Notes under the pieces: model-generated | The model's database searches: none | The model's input: only the letters and a program-made list of their open reading frames with translations | Told to the model about the DNA's origin: nothing | NCBI RefSeq assembly: GCF_033807575.1 | Contig: NC_084717.1 | Span: forward strand, 12,339,692-12,403,691 | Direction: 5' to 3' | Length of the DNA: 64,000 bases | Source of the DNA: Cydia pomonella | Taxonomy: Eukaryota; Arthropoda; Insecta; Lepidoptera; Tortricidae | Part shown: piece by piece, positions 26,776-36,495 of the stretch | Layout of the letters: every line of letters starts with the position of its first letter | Position numbering within the stretch: position 1 is the first letter of the stretch | Translations under genes and position numbers: made by a program

Positions 26776-27124
26776 CAAAAATGTTTTTTTTGGCGGAATT
26801 GACTAAAATTTATATAAGATTTTTTCCTTCTTATGACCATAGGAATACGTGGTTAATTTTTTTTCTGTTTCCTCGCGGGCACCTTGTATAATTGCAAGAC
26901 ACAACAAAACTAAAAAAAAATTGTAATAAGTATAAGTAGTATAAGTGTCTTTTGTGAACCGCTACTTAGTTTATATTAGAAGTTTTAGAAGGGGCACTCC
27001 GTAGGTAGGTAAATATGATTAAAAGTGGAAAACTTGTCTTTGGGTAAACAATCCAATCATTAGATACGTTATGAAACGGTTTTAATATGTTTTTCCTTAT
27101 CGTATTAAGGTGTGGAACTCTTCT

Positions 27125-27716
27125 TAATAGAATAGAATAGAATAGAATAGAATATTTTTTTATTCGTAGACACAAACAAGACACATTAAATTACATGATA
27201 TAACAAAAACAAAGGAAGTATAAAGTGCCACGAAATGGCCTCATCTCAGCATGTTGCTGGTGGCTTCCAGCGCTGATCTTCCGATGAGACCATCAAGTGA
27301 GAAAAATCACGAAAGGTAACAGACAAGAAGGAAAAAGACAAAATAATATAGAGTGAACAAATTGAAAAATAGATAAAAGATAACGACTAAATTAAGTAAA
27401 GATTATTTTTATATCAAGCATCGTAAACATAACACTGTATCGGTCCGGTCCAACCATACCTTGGCTGAACATTACAGCTGCATACGCAACAAGCGCCAAC
27501 GGTAGCTACACGAACTAAAACGCAATGACAGACCAGACCAACATCGAGCGTCCATTTTATCAATTTACAAGATTTTTATATTATGAAAACAGCATCAGAG
27601 GAAGACGAATACTAACATAATAATACTCAAACATGTATGGCATAACAGGAGTGGTGAACTATTGCTCTGCAGAAGGAACAAAAAACTTGTGGTAAGCGTA
27701 AGTAAAAGCGTACAAA
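27125..27716 (-). other. 3' UTR and pentanucleotide tail of the interrupted LINE
   Basis: Non-coding sequence between the ORF2 stop and a (ATTCT)n tail. CGAATAAAAAAATATTCT on the minus strand supplies an AATAAA-like signal just before the tail. Confidence 0.7.
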
Positions 27717-30048
27717 CTACAGGCAGCTAGTATCGAGTCTGTAGGCTTCCTGGTTAAGTTGGTGATTAAGTAAATACTGTTTCAACTTTGACTTAAAACT
27801 ATGAATACTTTGCAGGTTTCTCAAGGGGGGAGGGATGTTATTCCAGACCTTCGACGCGGCGTAGCGAAAACTTCCCCGAAAAGCAGCTGAGGCATGGCGC
27901 GGCGTTAACAGTTGAATCCCACAGTTACGACGTTCGCGAAGCTTAATACAACATAGCTTATTGAAGAGATATGGGGGGGTTTTATACTTCATTACACCAA
28001 AGAGCAGACAAGCCAAGTGAAGTTTACGACGGTGTTGCATTTTAAGGATATTATGGCTATTCAGAAATGGAGTCACATGAGCTCTCAACGGAATATTAAA
28101 ACAAAAACGAGCACAGGCATTTTGAACACGTTGAATGAGCCTTTTTGTTTTAGCAAGAAGCCGAGGCCCAAACACTACATCCACATAATTCAGCTTTGAT
28201 AGGACAAGTGACTCAACTAGTTGACATCGCAGGTTTTCGCTTAAATATGGCCGAATTGTATATAAAACCTTAAGCTTATAAAAACAACTTCTAATAGCCG
28301 CAGCAACATGCTTCTCATAACGTAGTCCGCAATCCATTATGAGACCCAAATTACGCGCTTCATACACCCTCTCGACCGGTGTGTTCATCAACTTAACATC
28401 CGCTGTAATACTGACACCAGACAGTTGTTGCCTGCTGCCAAACACAAGGTATTTAGTTTTGTTTGGATTAAGCAGCAGGCAGTTTTCTGTGGCCCATGAT
28501 GCTATTGTGGTGAGATCTTGATTTAATTTATCTATTGCACTGTCAATATCGGCTGGCTTACATGATATATATACTTGTATGTCGTCTGCATATATGTGGT
28601 ATTTGCAATGCGTGATGTGAGACCTTATATCTGCAGAGTATAATATGAACAGGAGCGGACCGATTACCGATCCCTGAGGAACTCCTCTTGTCAGTTGAAC
28701 CTTTTCAGAATAATGTGAAGAACCGTCACTACAACACACTTTAACAATTTGTGATCGATTATGTAAATAGCTTTCAAACCACTTTACAGTTTTATAATCA
28801 AAACCATAATAGCTCAATTTGGATAGGAGCAGGTTTATATTCAAACAATCGAAAGCCCTAGAGAAGTCAAGGAGGACTAAAAGAGTGCACATTCCTTTGT
28901 CTTGAGCATCCAAGATGTTATCAGAGACATCGAGTAAAGCAGTCATAGTGCTACGTCCTTTCCGAAAACCTGATTGGACATCCGGTAGAATATTGTTGTT
29001 TTCTAAGTAGGCAGTTAGCTGTGTGCATACAACTTTTTCCATTATTTTGGATAGACAAGGTAGTATACTTATAGGCCTAAGGTCTGTGAGCATGGACGGG
29101 TTCGATACCTTAGGCAGAGGATTGACTACTGCTAATTTCCAGATATCCGGAAAGGTGGATGTAAGAATGGAGGTATTTATTACGCTTGTAATAAAATCAA
29201 TTGTGTATGGAAAGGTTAAAATAAGCATGTTTAGATTTATTCCATCAATACCCTCAGCATTAGATTTTATGCATTTAATTACTTTAATTATTTGATTAGA
29301 ACTAATAGTATCTAGGTGGAAAACAGAGTCATTGAACTTGTGAAACTCAAAATAGGTCAACTGTGATATAGCGACACCTGAAGTTCCTGGTAGATCTAGG
29401 AAGTGTTTGTTCAAGGTATCAGGATTATTAAATATAATAGGTAATTCATTATTCTTTCTAGGCAACACTGTATTTTTTAAGTTTTTCCATAAAGTTTTGG
29501 GTTCATTAATTTTATTATTTATATTATGTTTGAAATATGCTACCTTTTCAAAATACAGAGCTTTATTTACTATAGACTTAAGGTCTTTGTAGTATTGCTT
29601 TTTGACATCACTCTGGTTTTTGTGAAAATCTGCCGCAGCACTGTCACGCAACCTCATCATGAATTTGACGGTGTCAGTAATCCAGGGGTATGATTGAGCT
29701 TTAATCACGGTTGTCTTGAGAGGGGCATGTACATTAAATAGATTAACAACTTGTTGATTAAAGGCTGTTACCATGTCATTGACATTTCCAAGGTTTGTTA
29801 TCAAGTTCCACCTCACGCTCCGCAAGTCCACATCTAGAACTTTGTCGCAGATATTTTTAAAAGGCCTGTACGTAACGTGGTAAGGCTTTACTTTCTCGCG
29901 CTTAACATTGAAATTGCAGACAACAAGGCAATGACCATACAGGGAACCCACGTGATCAATTGCTGTACTGTTAGCCTGCATGTCCGTACAGACAACATCG
30001 ATGAGTGTCTGGCTGGTATCAGTGAAATGCGTAGGCTGAGACACTAAT
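27717..30048 (-). CDS. LINE ORF2, 3' part: end of endonuclease and reverse transcriptase
   Basis: About 777 codons open from the Polinton insertion point to the stop. It begins with the last part of an AP-like endonuclease, including AIDHVGSLYGHCLV, the SDH-type motif. A full reverse transcriptase follows: LRPISILPCLSKIMEK, SGFRKGRSTMTAL, LLDFSRAFD, TRGVPQGSVIGPLLF, YADD (28581-28592), and a C-terminal AASKVWNNIPPPLRN region common to CR1/Jockey elements. No stop or frameshift is seen. The family copies RNA at nicked target DNA. The copy is now inactive because the Polinton splits it. Confidence 0.93.
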
Positions 30049-30054
30049 TGTGTT
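30049..30054. repeat. Left target-site duplication TGTGTT
   Basis: TGTGTT directly precedes the Polinton's first AG. The same six bases follow its last CT at 45509-45514. A 6-bp duplication is the established signature of Polinton integrase. Confidence 0.95.
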
Positions 30055-30099
30055 AGTAGGGAGGATATGCCGATTCCAGCTCACTTTAGGTATTTATCT

Positions 30100-30295
30100 C
30101 CCCCTCCCCCCCCTCCCCCCCTCCCCCCCTCACCCCCCCTCACCCCCCTCACCCCCCCCCCCCTCACCCCCCTCCCCCCCCTCCCCCCTCAACCCCCTCA
30201 CCCCCCTCCCCCCTCTCCCCCTCCCCCCCTCCCCCTCCCCCCTCCCCCCTCCCCCTCACCCCCTCCCCCTCACCCCCCTCCCCCCCTCCCCGCCG
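30100..30295 (+). repeat. C-rich low-complexity tract in left inverted repeat
   Basis: About 195 bp of runs of 4-9 C separated by T or CA (units such as CTCACCCCCC). The minus strand could fold into G-quadruplexes. Proline-rich frames across it are artefacts of composition. Confidence 0.9.
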
Positions 30296-30545
30296 CTGCC
30301 CCTGGCCTGCGCCACTTGGTAGTTCGGCAAAGATCCGTTAGAGGGCGCCACTAGCCCCCTTCCCCGCCGCCTCCCCGCCCTCCCCCGCCCCCTCCCCGCC
30401 GCTGCCCCTGGCCCTGCGCCCCTTGGTAGTTGTGCATATATCCTCGCCAGTTGGCGCTACTTTCTATGTTTAAGGTATTTATCTCCCGAGGGAAAACTTC
30501 GCTAAAATAGATGGCACCACTTTGTACGTGTACGACAAACAAAAA

Positions 30546-30653
30546 GTGACGAGGTGGCCTCCAGTGGCGAAGGTCGGATTCGAACCAGCGTCTTTAGCTG
30601 ACCGGGGCGTCTTTAGCCAGTTAACGTCATGAACCCCTAGGCCACCCCGTCAC
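30546..30653 (-). other. tRNA-like foldback in left inverted repeat (candidate Pol III boxes)
   Basis: A 108-bp unit whose ends pair: GTGACGAGGTGGCC against GGCCACCCCGTCAC. On the minus strand it reads GGGGTGGCCTAGGGGTT (near a tRNA A box), then about 45 bases later GGTTCGAATCC (a perfect B box). An internal CTAAAGACGC is repeated. The spacing is too long and the stems do not make a normal cloverleaf, so I do not call a working tRNA. It may be a captured tRNA-derived sequence or a Pol III promoter. Confidence 0.55.
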
Positions 30654-31033
30654 GGTGAAACTGGTCCTAATTTCTCGTTACTGGCTCAATTTAGGTATTT
30701 ATCTCCCGACGTGTTGCATCAGCCGCCACCGTGGCGCCGACGGCCACCTGCAAATTCCTACGTGGGCGTCGAGGTCGATCGAGATAAGAGAGAGAATAAG
30801 TTAGATTTAAAATATGCATATATATATTTATATGTTTATATATTGGCGCTACTTTGTATGTATCTGACGCCACAGAGCACGTGTACGCGTCAAGGTCCAG
30901 GTCGATGGCATCGGCTTGCTCCAGGTGCGGTTGGTTTTGGAGCTTGTGGTCAACAAATATATGGACTTTGTACTTTTCCAACTGCCCAATAAGTTTGTTT
31001 TAAAATATGCATACGGGCATATTTGCAAGAGCA

Positions 31034-31369
31034 CATAATATAGAGTGGTTACAACCGGATAGAAAAATGTATATTTTCTTGAATACCTGGGTATTCGATA
31101 TTTATCCAGGTACTAGTCGTAATGTTAAACATACATGTTTTTACTTACATTACGGGATGTTTCATGTTAATCTAAAAGTTGTAACTATTTCTAGTTACAT
31201 CTGGTAACATTTACATCACACTTTTTAGAAAAGGGAGTTTCTAAACCTAAGTATGTCGTTAACTAGCAAAGTCGAGTATATCTGTATGTGAATAATAGAT
31301 AAATATCGAATATCCAGGTATTCAAGAAAAATACATTTTTATATCCGGTTGTAACCACTCTATATTATG
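31034..31369. mobile_element. MITE nested in the Polinton left end
   Basis: The ends are inverted copies of about 70 bp: CATAATATAGAGTGGTTACA at the left and its reverse complement at the right, followed inward by matching AATACCTGG/CCAGGTATT segments. The 336-bp length and lack of coding potential fit a non-autonomous DNA transposon. The flanks are themselves palindromic (AT/TA), so I could not fix the target duplication. Confidence 0.8.
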
Positions 31370-31420
31370 TAATAGGTATTTTTTAGCTGACCTAATTCCG
31401 ATTCCTGGTACTGGTGAACT

Positions 31421-31510
31421 TATTTATACCACGTCGGTGGCAAATACTGTCCGCCTGATGATAAACTGTCACCGTAGCCTATGGATGCCTGCACCTTTAG
31501 AATTGTTACA
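31421..31510 (+). repeat. Interspersed repeat F inside the Polinton's left segment
   Basis: TTATACCACGTCGGTGGCAA and CTGTCACCGTAGCCTATGGA; part of the left-only segment. Confidence 0.65.
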
Positions 31511-31678
31511 CGCGCATTGCCAACACTTTAAAAACCTATACACTGCTTTTTGAATTGGGAATGGGAAATTTCCTATAGCTCGTTGAACAATAATGTGGAG
31601 AAATGATCATGTATGCGCAGGTGTGTAGATAGATAGGTATACTGAAATAAAAAAAAAAGTTTAAAAGTGAATGAGTAA

Positions 31679-34600
31679 TTATTTATTTACCAATAATTTA
31701 GCTATTTTACAATGTCCCCATGCAAGGGTTTTATTACCATTGTTCAAAATGAATCTCTTTTCATCTTTACCACAGAGAATTTTCTTTCTTCTAATTTGAG
31801 TGTACATATTGTGCTTATCACTAATCAAATTATACATGTTATCATAGAGAGTTTTACTCAAGTCTAAACAGGTATAGTATTTATTAAAATTTAACCTACG
31901 TACAGCAGCGGCGTTAACACCTTTGTTTTTTTTTATACATTTAATTTCGTTATTGTCATCCGAGTCTAATATATACGCATACATTTTTGCCCTTAACCCA
32001 ACAAATTCTCGTATTATTCTTCCATTGTTTTCGTCCTTCATCATGCCCACAACCTTTTTATTGACTTGTGGTAAATTATATACGTTGTTTTGAGGCAAAT
32101 CTGAAGTGTCAAATCTGCTTTGCAAGTCAGGTTTAATGTCTTCGTAAAAGTTATCTGTTTTGATATGATAAACAAAAGAGTCGGTGTCCGTGTATAAAAG
32201 GCTTACATTATCACCGTATTTATTTAACATGTAATCATAGTGGAAGTTGTACATGATTTGTTTACTCAAATCTAATACACTAAAACCTACATAAATAGGT
32301 TTGTCGTATACAATTATGGTTTTGTTCATTTGCACAGCTACCAGTTCTTCAGAGAAAATAGAGGCACTGTGGAAATTTGGTCTGGAAATGTAACGATCGA
32401 GACCATATGTAGGTTTTGTTCGTTGCTTATGTTCGCTGTGCAAAGTATCCCACTGTTTACACAACTTGACATCAACCCTTTTCTCGACATTTTCAATAGT
32501 TTTCCCGAATATGGAGTTATTCATGAGTTTAAAGAAATCTTTTTCAAAACTGTTTTTAGCTTGGACTCTCATTTGCGAATTTAAGTCAATATATGATTTT
32601 AGCCAAGATGATTGATTGAAAGTGAGAATTCTATGAATTTTCTTACAAATTAACCCTTTTTCAATATATAGTTTGAGGTTAGCATAGTGCACAACATAAT
32701 TGGTTTTGTTATCGAATGTTAGCAATAACTTTTTAATTTTACCCTCAATTGGTAGTTTGGTTTCAGCACAGAAAGGGTAATCATTATGCAAGTCATGTAA
32801 GCTATGTGGATACTCCAAATCTACTTCCAATATATATCCAACATCAGAGTCTATCCGTTGTGTTGATATATCAAACAGTTTAACCTCGTCTTCACTCATC
32901 CACCTAAAGTTATCGATTGGAAGCGGGCGTCGCATGGCATCACCGTAAAGATTATTTATATCCAAATAGATGATAAAACTGCTGTCCTGATTCACGTCAT
33001 AATCATGCATGAATATATTATTGGCCTTAGCATAGCGGTTTGACGCTTGACAGACACCACCTCTTATACCTTTCTTTATAAATTGAATCATTTCATAGTC
33101 CGTAAACAATTCTAGGCATACTTCGGTATGTTTCAACATGGCGTCCCAACTCAAACCGGGTGCAGTGACATATTGACACGGATCTAATTCATACGCACCT
33201 ATACACACTTGTCTAAAGTTTTCAAACACTTCAGCCAATAATAGAACGTCTGTCTTTAAATATAAGTCACAGTATTCACCCAGAGTTGTAATATTGAACG
33301 CATCCCAAACATCTTTTGCATGTTGGTAATCCTCATCGGAAATATTTAAGTCCGTGAGGCTGCTATAGAAGGCGGCCTGAGGGGGTAGCGCAGTTTCCTC
33401 AAGCCGCCTCCAGTCACTTACATACTCGTAAGGGAAAACTCCCTTACGCGTATGTAACTTCATATATTTCTCACGTTCGTAACAATTATCGGATGGTGGT
33501 AAGAAATTTGGTAGTATTTTGAATTGGTCCTGTGAAAGGTTTGAAACTAGTTTATCCAAGCTACTTGACATGAATTTATACGAGTCGACAAACCTTAGAC
33601 TGTATTCGTCAATCCTTAAATCGAATGAAATATATTTTTCCTTGTTAATGGGAATGCAGGTTAACTTTCCCTTAATCTTGGCTAATTCCTTAATGAATAG
33701 ATGACAATCGTAACCGCTCAAATTGTGAAAGACGACTGGTATAAACTTTGGTAATTGGTAATTCAAATTACATGAATTGTGTGTTTTGCCTCTAATATTA
33801 CCCGTTAAATGACAATGATCAATTACATAAGCTTCATCATCTCCAATTTTTTTCTTGCAAATATGACATATATTGGAGGATGTGTTAGCACCGGTGCTGT
33901 CGCTGTAATTTTTTTTTGGTGGTACGACTTTTTGCAAGATTTTTATGATTCTATCAGCGTCTTCACGAATGCTCTGTATAAATTTCTCCACACAATCTTC
34001 ACCGCGATAGATAACAAATTTGGATAAATTATTGTCATATTCACAATGAATATAATAGGAAAAACTACATGGCACATGTTTATGGGTGTTACAAGTAGCA
34101 CTTGTAGTAGTAGACTTTTCATTATCTAACGGAACTAAAATCGATTCAAAGTCACCATAAATTACAAATGGCACTTTCATTTTATTTTTATAATTTTTGA
34201 AACGTAAGTATTTATTATTAGGCTTAGGTAGCTCTACAAGTGTCTCCCCACAACCAATTGCTCGGTGTCGATCTAGTTTATTTTTATTTGCAAAGGGGTG
34301 TAAACACCCATCACATATCCATGTTGTTTTTCCATGCTTACTAATTTGCGAACTCACTAAACGAGACAAATTTTTAATCCAACAATAATGTGAAACATCA
34401 CCTCTCTCAAAATATAACAAATTTACATGATTTTCGCAAGACATTTTCGAAATACGTAGAGGTACAATAGTCAGACCCCTGTCATCCCTTTTCTTATCTG
34501 TATCAATACCATATACATTAACACTGATTTTATTTAATTTTTCAAACTTTTTAATGTCCGAGAGACAAACCGGATCTTTTATACCTGTCACGTTAAAAAT

Positions 34601-35290
34601 GTCTGTATAATGTGGGTACGATGAGGGACGATCACTGTTTTTATCAACTGGATAGAGAGCACTAATGATGGCCCAATAAAAACACTTGTTATCACGATTT
34701 TTCACGTTAACACATGCATTCTTCGATTGCACCTCGGGTGGCAGTGGTATATATGTAGATCCTTTGAGTGGTTGATATTTGTTAACGTTGACGTTGAGAA
34801 ACTCAATCTTCTCGAGACCCCAACCGCTGTCCCTTTCGTCGAAATCTTCACATTTTTTGGAAATACACAAGGATATTTGTTCAAAATACGATGGAAAATC
34901 CATACAGTCTTTATGCAGAGCCACGTTTTTTGTGTTGAATGACTTTAGATCACGTATCACTTCACCTTCAGCATTGGTTTTCACAAAAGTACCAAAGAGT
35001 TCAACATTTATTTTTACATGTTTATGTGTTTTTAGTTCAATGGTAATCAGCTTTTCAAGCGTTTCTCCAATATTCAACAAATACATTTTAGGATCCAAAA
35101 TGTCTGCACTCCCATTAATCCGGTATGTAATTATTCTGCACTTGAAGGCACTGTCAACAATGTAAACAGCACCGTCGGCAGACTTTTCTTGTGCACAAAG
35201 CAGGATGTGGCGGTCACTTTCCGAATGAGATATCAAACAGTTTGATAATACATCTTCGTTACAAAAGTTGCAATGATGTAACAACGCCAT
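31679..35290 (-). CDS. Protein-primed family B DNA polymerase (pPolB) with added zinc-finger and HNH/Endo VII regions
   Basis: A 1203-residue protein expected to replicate the element from its ends by protein priming. Visible 3'-5' exonuclease motifs: exo I YGDFES (D380, E382), exo II HNLSGYD (522-528), exo III YLKTD (677-681). Polymerase motifs: A DINNLYG (777-783), B KLMNNSIFG (921-929), C YTDTDS (1033-1038). Extras: an N-terminal C2H2-like finger (residues 7-28), a Cys/His segment NKCFYW (C203) ... HYCW (H301) that could be a degenerate OTU-like fold, a second zinc finger (C326, C329, H342, C347), and an Endo VII/HNH-like module (C475, C478, DHCH 491-494, C507) inserted between exo I and exo II. 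The ATG at 35290 is preceded by a 61-codon upstream frame ending 9 bases before it. AATAAA overlaps the stop. The frame is intact. Confidence 0.95.
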   Translation of the reverse strand: MALLHHCNFCNEDVLSNCLISHSESDRHILLCAQEKSADGAVYIVDSAFKCRIITYRINGSADILDPKMYLLNIGETLEKLITIELKTHKHVKINVELFGTFVKTNAEGEVIRDLKSFNTKNVALHKDCMDFPSYFEQISLCISKKCEDFDERDSGWGLEKIEFLNVNVNKYQPLKGSTYIPLPPEVQSKNACVNVKNRDNKCFYWAIISALYPVDKNSDRPSSYPHYTDIFNVTGIKDPVCLSDIKKFEKLNKISVNVYGIDTDKKRDDRGLTIVPLRISKMSCENHVNLLYFERGDVSHYCWIKNLSRLVSSQISKHGKTTWICDGCLHPFANKNKLDRHRAIGCGETLVELPKPNNKYLRFKNYKNKMKVPFVIYGDFESILVPLDNEKSTTTSATCNTHKHVPCSFSYYIHCEYDNNLSKFVIYRGEDCVEKFIQSIREDADRIIKILQKVVPPKKNYSDSTGANTSSNICHICKKKIGDDEAYVIDHCHLTGNIRGKTHNSCNLNYQLPKFIPVVFHNLSGYDCHLFIKELAKIKGKLTCIPINKEKYISFDLRIDEYSLRFVDSYKFMSSSLDKLVSNLSQDQFKILPNFLPPSDNCYEREKYMKLHTRKGVFPYEYVSDWRRLEETALPPQAAFYSSLTDLNISDEDYQHAKDVWDAFNITTLGEYCDLYLKTDVLLLAEVFENFRQVCIGAYELDPCQYVTAPGLSWDAMLKHTEVCLELFTDYEMIQFIKKGIRGGVCQASNRYAKANNIFMHDYDVNQDSSFIIYLDINNLYGDAMRRPLPIDNFRWMSEDEVKLFDISTQRIDSDVGYILEVDLEYPHSLHDLHNDYPFCAETKLPIEGKIKKLLLTFDNKTNYVVHYANLKLYIEKGLICKKIHRILTFNQSSWLKSYIDLNSQMRVQAKNSFEKDFFKLMNNSIFGKTIENVEKRVDVKLCKQWDTLHSEHKQRTKPTYGLDRYISRPNFHSASIFSEELVAVQMNKTIIVYDKPIYVGFSVLDLSKQIMYNFHYDYMLNKYGDNVSLLYTDTDSFVYHIKTDNFYEDIKPDLQSRFDTSDLPQNNVYNLPQVNKKVVGMMKDENNGRIIREFVGLRAKMYAYILDSDDNNEIKCIKKNKGVNAAAVRRLNFNKYYTCLDLSKTLYDNMYNLISDKHNMYTQIRRKKILCGKDEKRFILNNGNKTLAWGHCKIAKLLVNK

Positions 35291-35299
35291 GGTGATGCT

Positions 35300-35485
35300 T
35301 CAATTCACTCGCTCAGACAACGGTACGGTCGTGCCGTGAGGCGGGCTGCGGGCAACTAAGTGAGTTGCATCATGCCATGCGCTGACGTCTGCGGTGCGCG
35401 GCGAAGCGGGGAAGGGGAGCCTGGCCGGCGACGCGCCATGCGACGCCCACACATGATTTGCACGTGTCGACACAGAGTGACTCAT
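35300..35485 (-). CDS. Small GC-rich frame upstream of the polymerase (possible uORF)
   Basis: A 61-codon ATG-started frame that ends 9 bases before the polymerase start codon. The segment is strikingly GC-rich (about 35300-35460) inside AT-rich surroundings, with no recognisable domain; Ala, Pro, Arg and Ser dominate. It may be an upstream ORF limiting polymerase translation, or simply a GC-rich leader or promoter. No homology is recognised. Confidence 0.3.
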   Translation of the reverse strand: MSHSVSTRANHVWASHGASPARLPFPASPRTADVSAWHDATHLVARSPPHGTTVPLSERVN

Positions 35486-35768
35486 TATTGCATCATCGGG
35501 CTTGACTGAGAATGGTTAGAGAAAACGGGGATTTCCCGTCGACCAAACACAAGTGAATGATTACATATCTTCAAGTATACTCTGGTGAACCCACTTTGTG
35601 AGTAGAAAAAAAAGACGTAATATTCAATTATTACTGCGCGTTATTACTGTACAGCCTACAATTGCATTGGTGTAGGGGAGGAAGAAAGATAAGGGTTCTA
35701 TGTTAAAATAAATAATAAATAGGTTAGTTATTGTTTTTTATTTTTATTTTCATGAAACTTTAACCGTT

Positions 35769-36437
35769 TCAATTGAAAATATAGGTATTACACAAAATAT
35801 CGGTGGCATAACACTTGATTTCAGAGTCGACAATATCGTTTACATTGCACAAACTACCTATAATATTGCGTGCATGTTGAACATTAGCGGGGTGATATAT
35901 CTTGAAATGTTTCTTGAAGAAGTTGAGACGGTTTTCGTAGGTAGACTTTATTTTGTTCAAGTATCCGATACGTGCGTTAATACACTCCATAACACATTCG
36001 ATATGACTCCATTCCATGTGGTTTATCACCAAGGGGTGTGTGTTCATCACCGGTTCATTGTCACAGCTGAGTAAAAGTAACGGTACAGGAGAGATACACA
36101 TCCGAAGACGATCGCACTGAATCAGCTCTGGTGAAACACACATTGGGCTATGAAAGAAGTTTCCAATGACGTCAACTTTTTCCGCAAACATTGCATTCCA
36201 TTCTTCACAGGTGAGTTCATAATGGCCATTAAAACTGACACAGGTATGTAATCTGATTTTAGCTTGAATAAACTGCAACTTCAAGTATACATGGATATTT
36301 GCAATCGGAGCACTTGCACCAGCAGGACAGCGTTTGAGATTGTAGACACTCTTGCTCAGCTCACAGCAACCATCACCAGCACCGGAACAATCAATCGACG
36401 GTGTGTAAGAAGGTAAAAAAATGTTTGAATAATTCAT
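35769..36437 (-). CDS. Unknown Polinton protein between major capsid and polymerase
   Basis: A 222-residue protein rich in Cys (about 14) with no signal peptide or membrane segment that I can see. Residues about 58-85 (VYLKLQFIQAKIRLHTC ... ELTCEEWNAMF) loosely resemble the beta-strand plus 'LTxEEW' pattern of PC4-type single-strand DNA-binding proteins, a family I recall near insect Polintons. This is weak and by eye. It lies 58 bases after the major capsid gene on the same strand and 478 bases before the polymerase start, so it is probably part of the same late/structural or replication block. ATG at 36437; AT-rich 3' flank with AATAAA-like signals near 35740. Confidence 0.7.
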   Translation of the reverse strand: MNYSNIFLPSYTPSIDCSGAGDGCCELSKSVYNLKRCPAGASAPIANIHVYLKLQFIQAKIRLHTCVSFNGHYELTCEEWNAMFAEKVDVIGNFFHSPMCVSPELIQCDRLRMCISPVPLLLLSCDNEPVMNTHPLVINHMEWSHIECVMECINARIGYLNKIKSTYENRLNFFKKHFKIYHPANVQHARNIIGSLCNVNDIVDSEIKCYATDILCNTYIFN

Positions 36438-36495
36438 TTTTTAAACGTATTTTCAAAGTTCCAAGACACGTTTACAATTGAGGGTGGTCAATGCT

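Larger units (their letters stand above)
30055..30679 (+). repeat. Left terminal inverted repeat of the Polinton
   Basis: Matches 44881-45508 in inverted orientation over about 625 bp, up to CTGGTCCTAATTTCTCG. In order from the tip it holds a unique 18-bp start, TTTAGGTATTTATCTCCC, a C-rich tract (about 30100-30295), a 101-bp direct sub-repeat containing CTTGGTAGTT (30310 and 30420), a second C-rich patch, a second TTAAGGTATTTATCTCCC copy (about 30470) and a 108-bp tRNA-like foldback. Beyond 30679 the two arms differ for 885 bp, then match again for about 30 bp at 31565-31595 (right arm 44792-44821). The ancestral repeat was therefore longer, or the left arm gained an insert. Confidence 0.93.
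30680..31564. other. Left-only subterminal segment of the Polinton
   Basis: This 885-bp stretch has no partner in the right arm, where only about 60 unrelated bases fill the same place. It repeats short parts of the inverted repeat: TTTAGGTATTTATCTCCCG near 30693 and TTGGCGCTACTTTGTATGT near 30843. It also contains a 336-bp MITE and a fragment of a widespread interspersed repeat at 31421-31510. No credible protein-coding frame is seen. Confidence 0.75.

Noticed and set aside
26486..26840. Two overlapping minus-strand frames of 85-96 codons
   Set aside because: Both fall in a non-coding (GTCT)n-type interspersed repeat.
30050..30354. Two proline-rich frames of 90-95 codons (plus strand), and the mirror frame at 45218-45526
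   Set aside because: They are products of the C-rich tract in the inverted repeats; no domain, and each starts or runs across the element boundary.
30546..30653. Functional tRNA gene in the Polinton ends
   Set aside because: Boxes are too far apart and the paired ends do not make a normal acceptor stem; kept only as tRNA-like.
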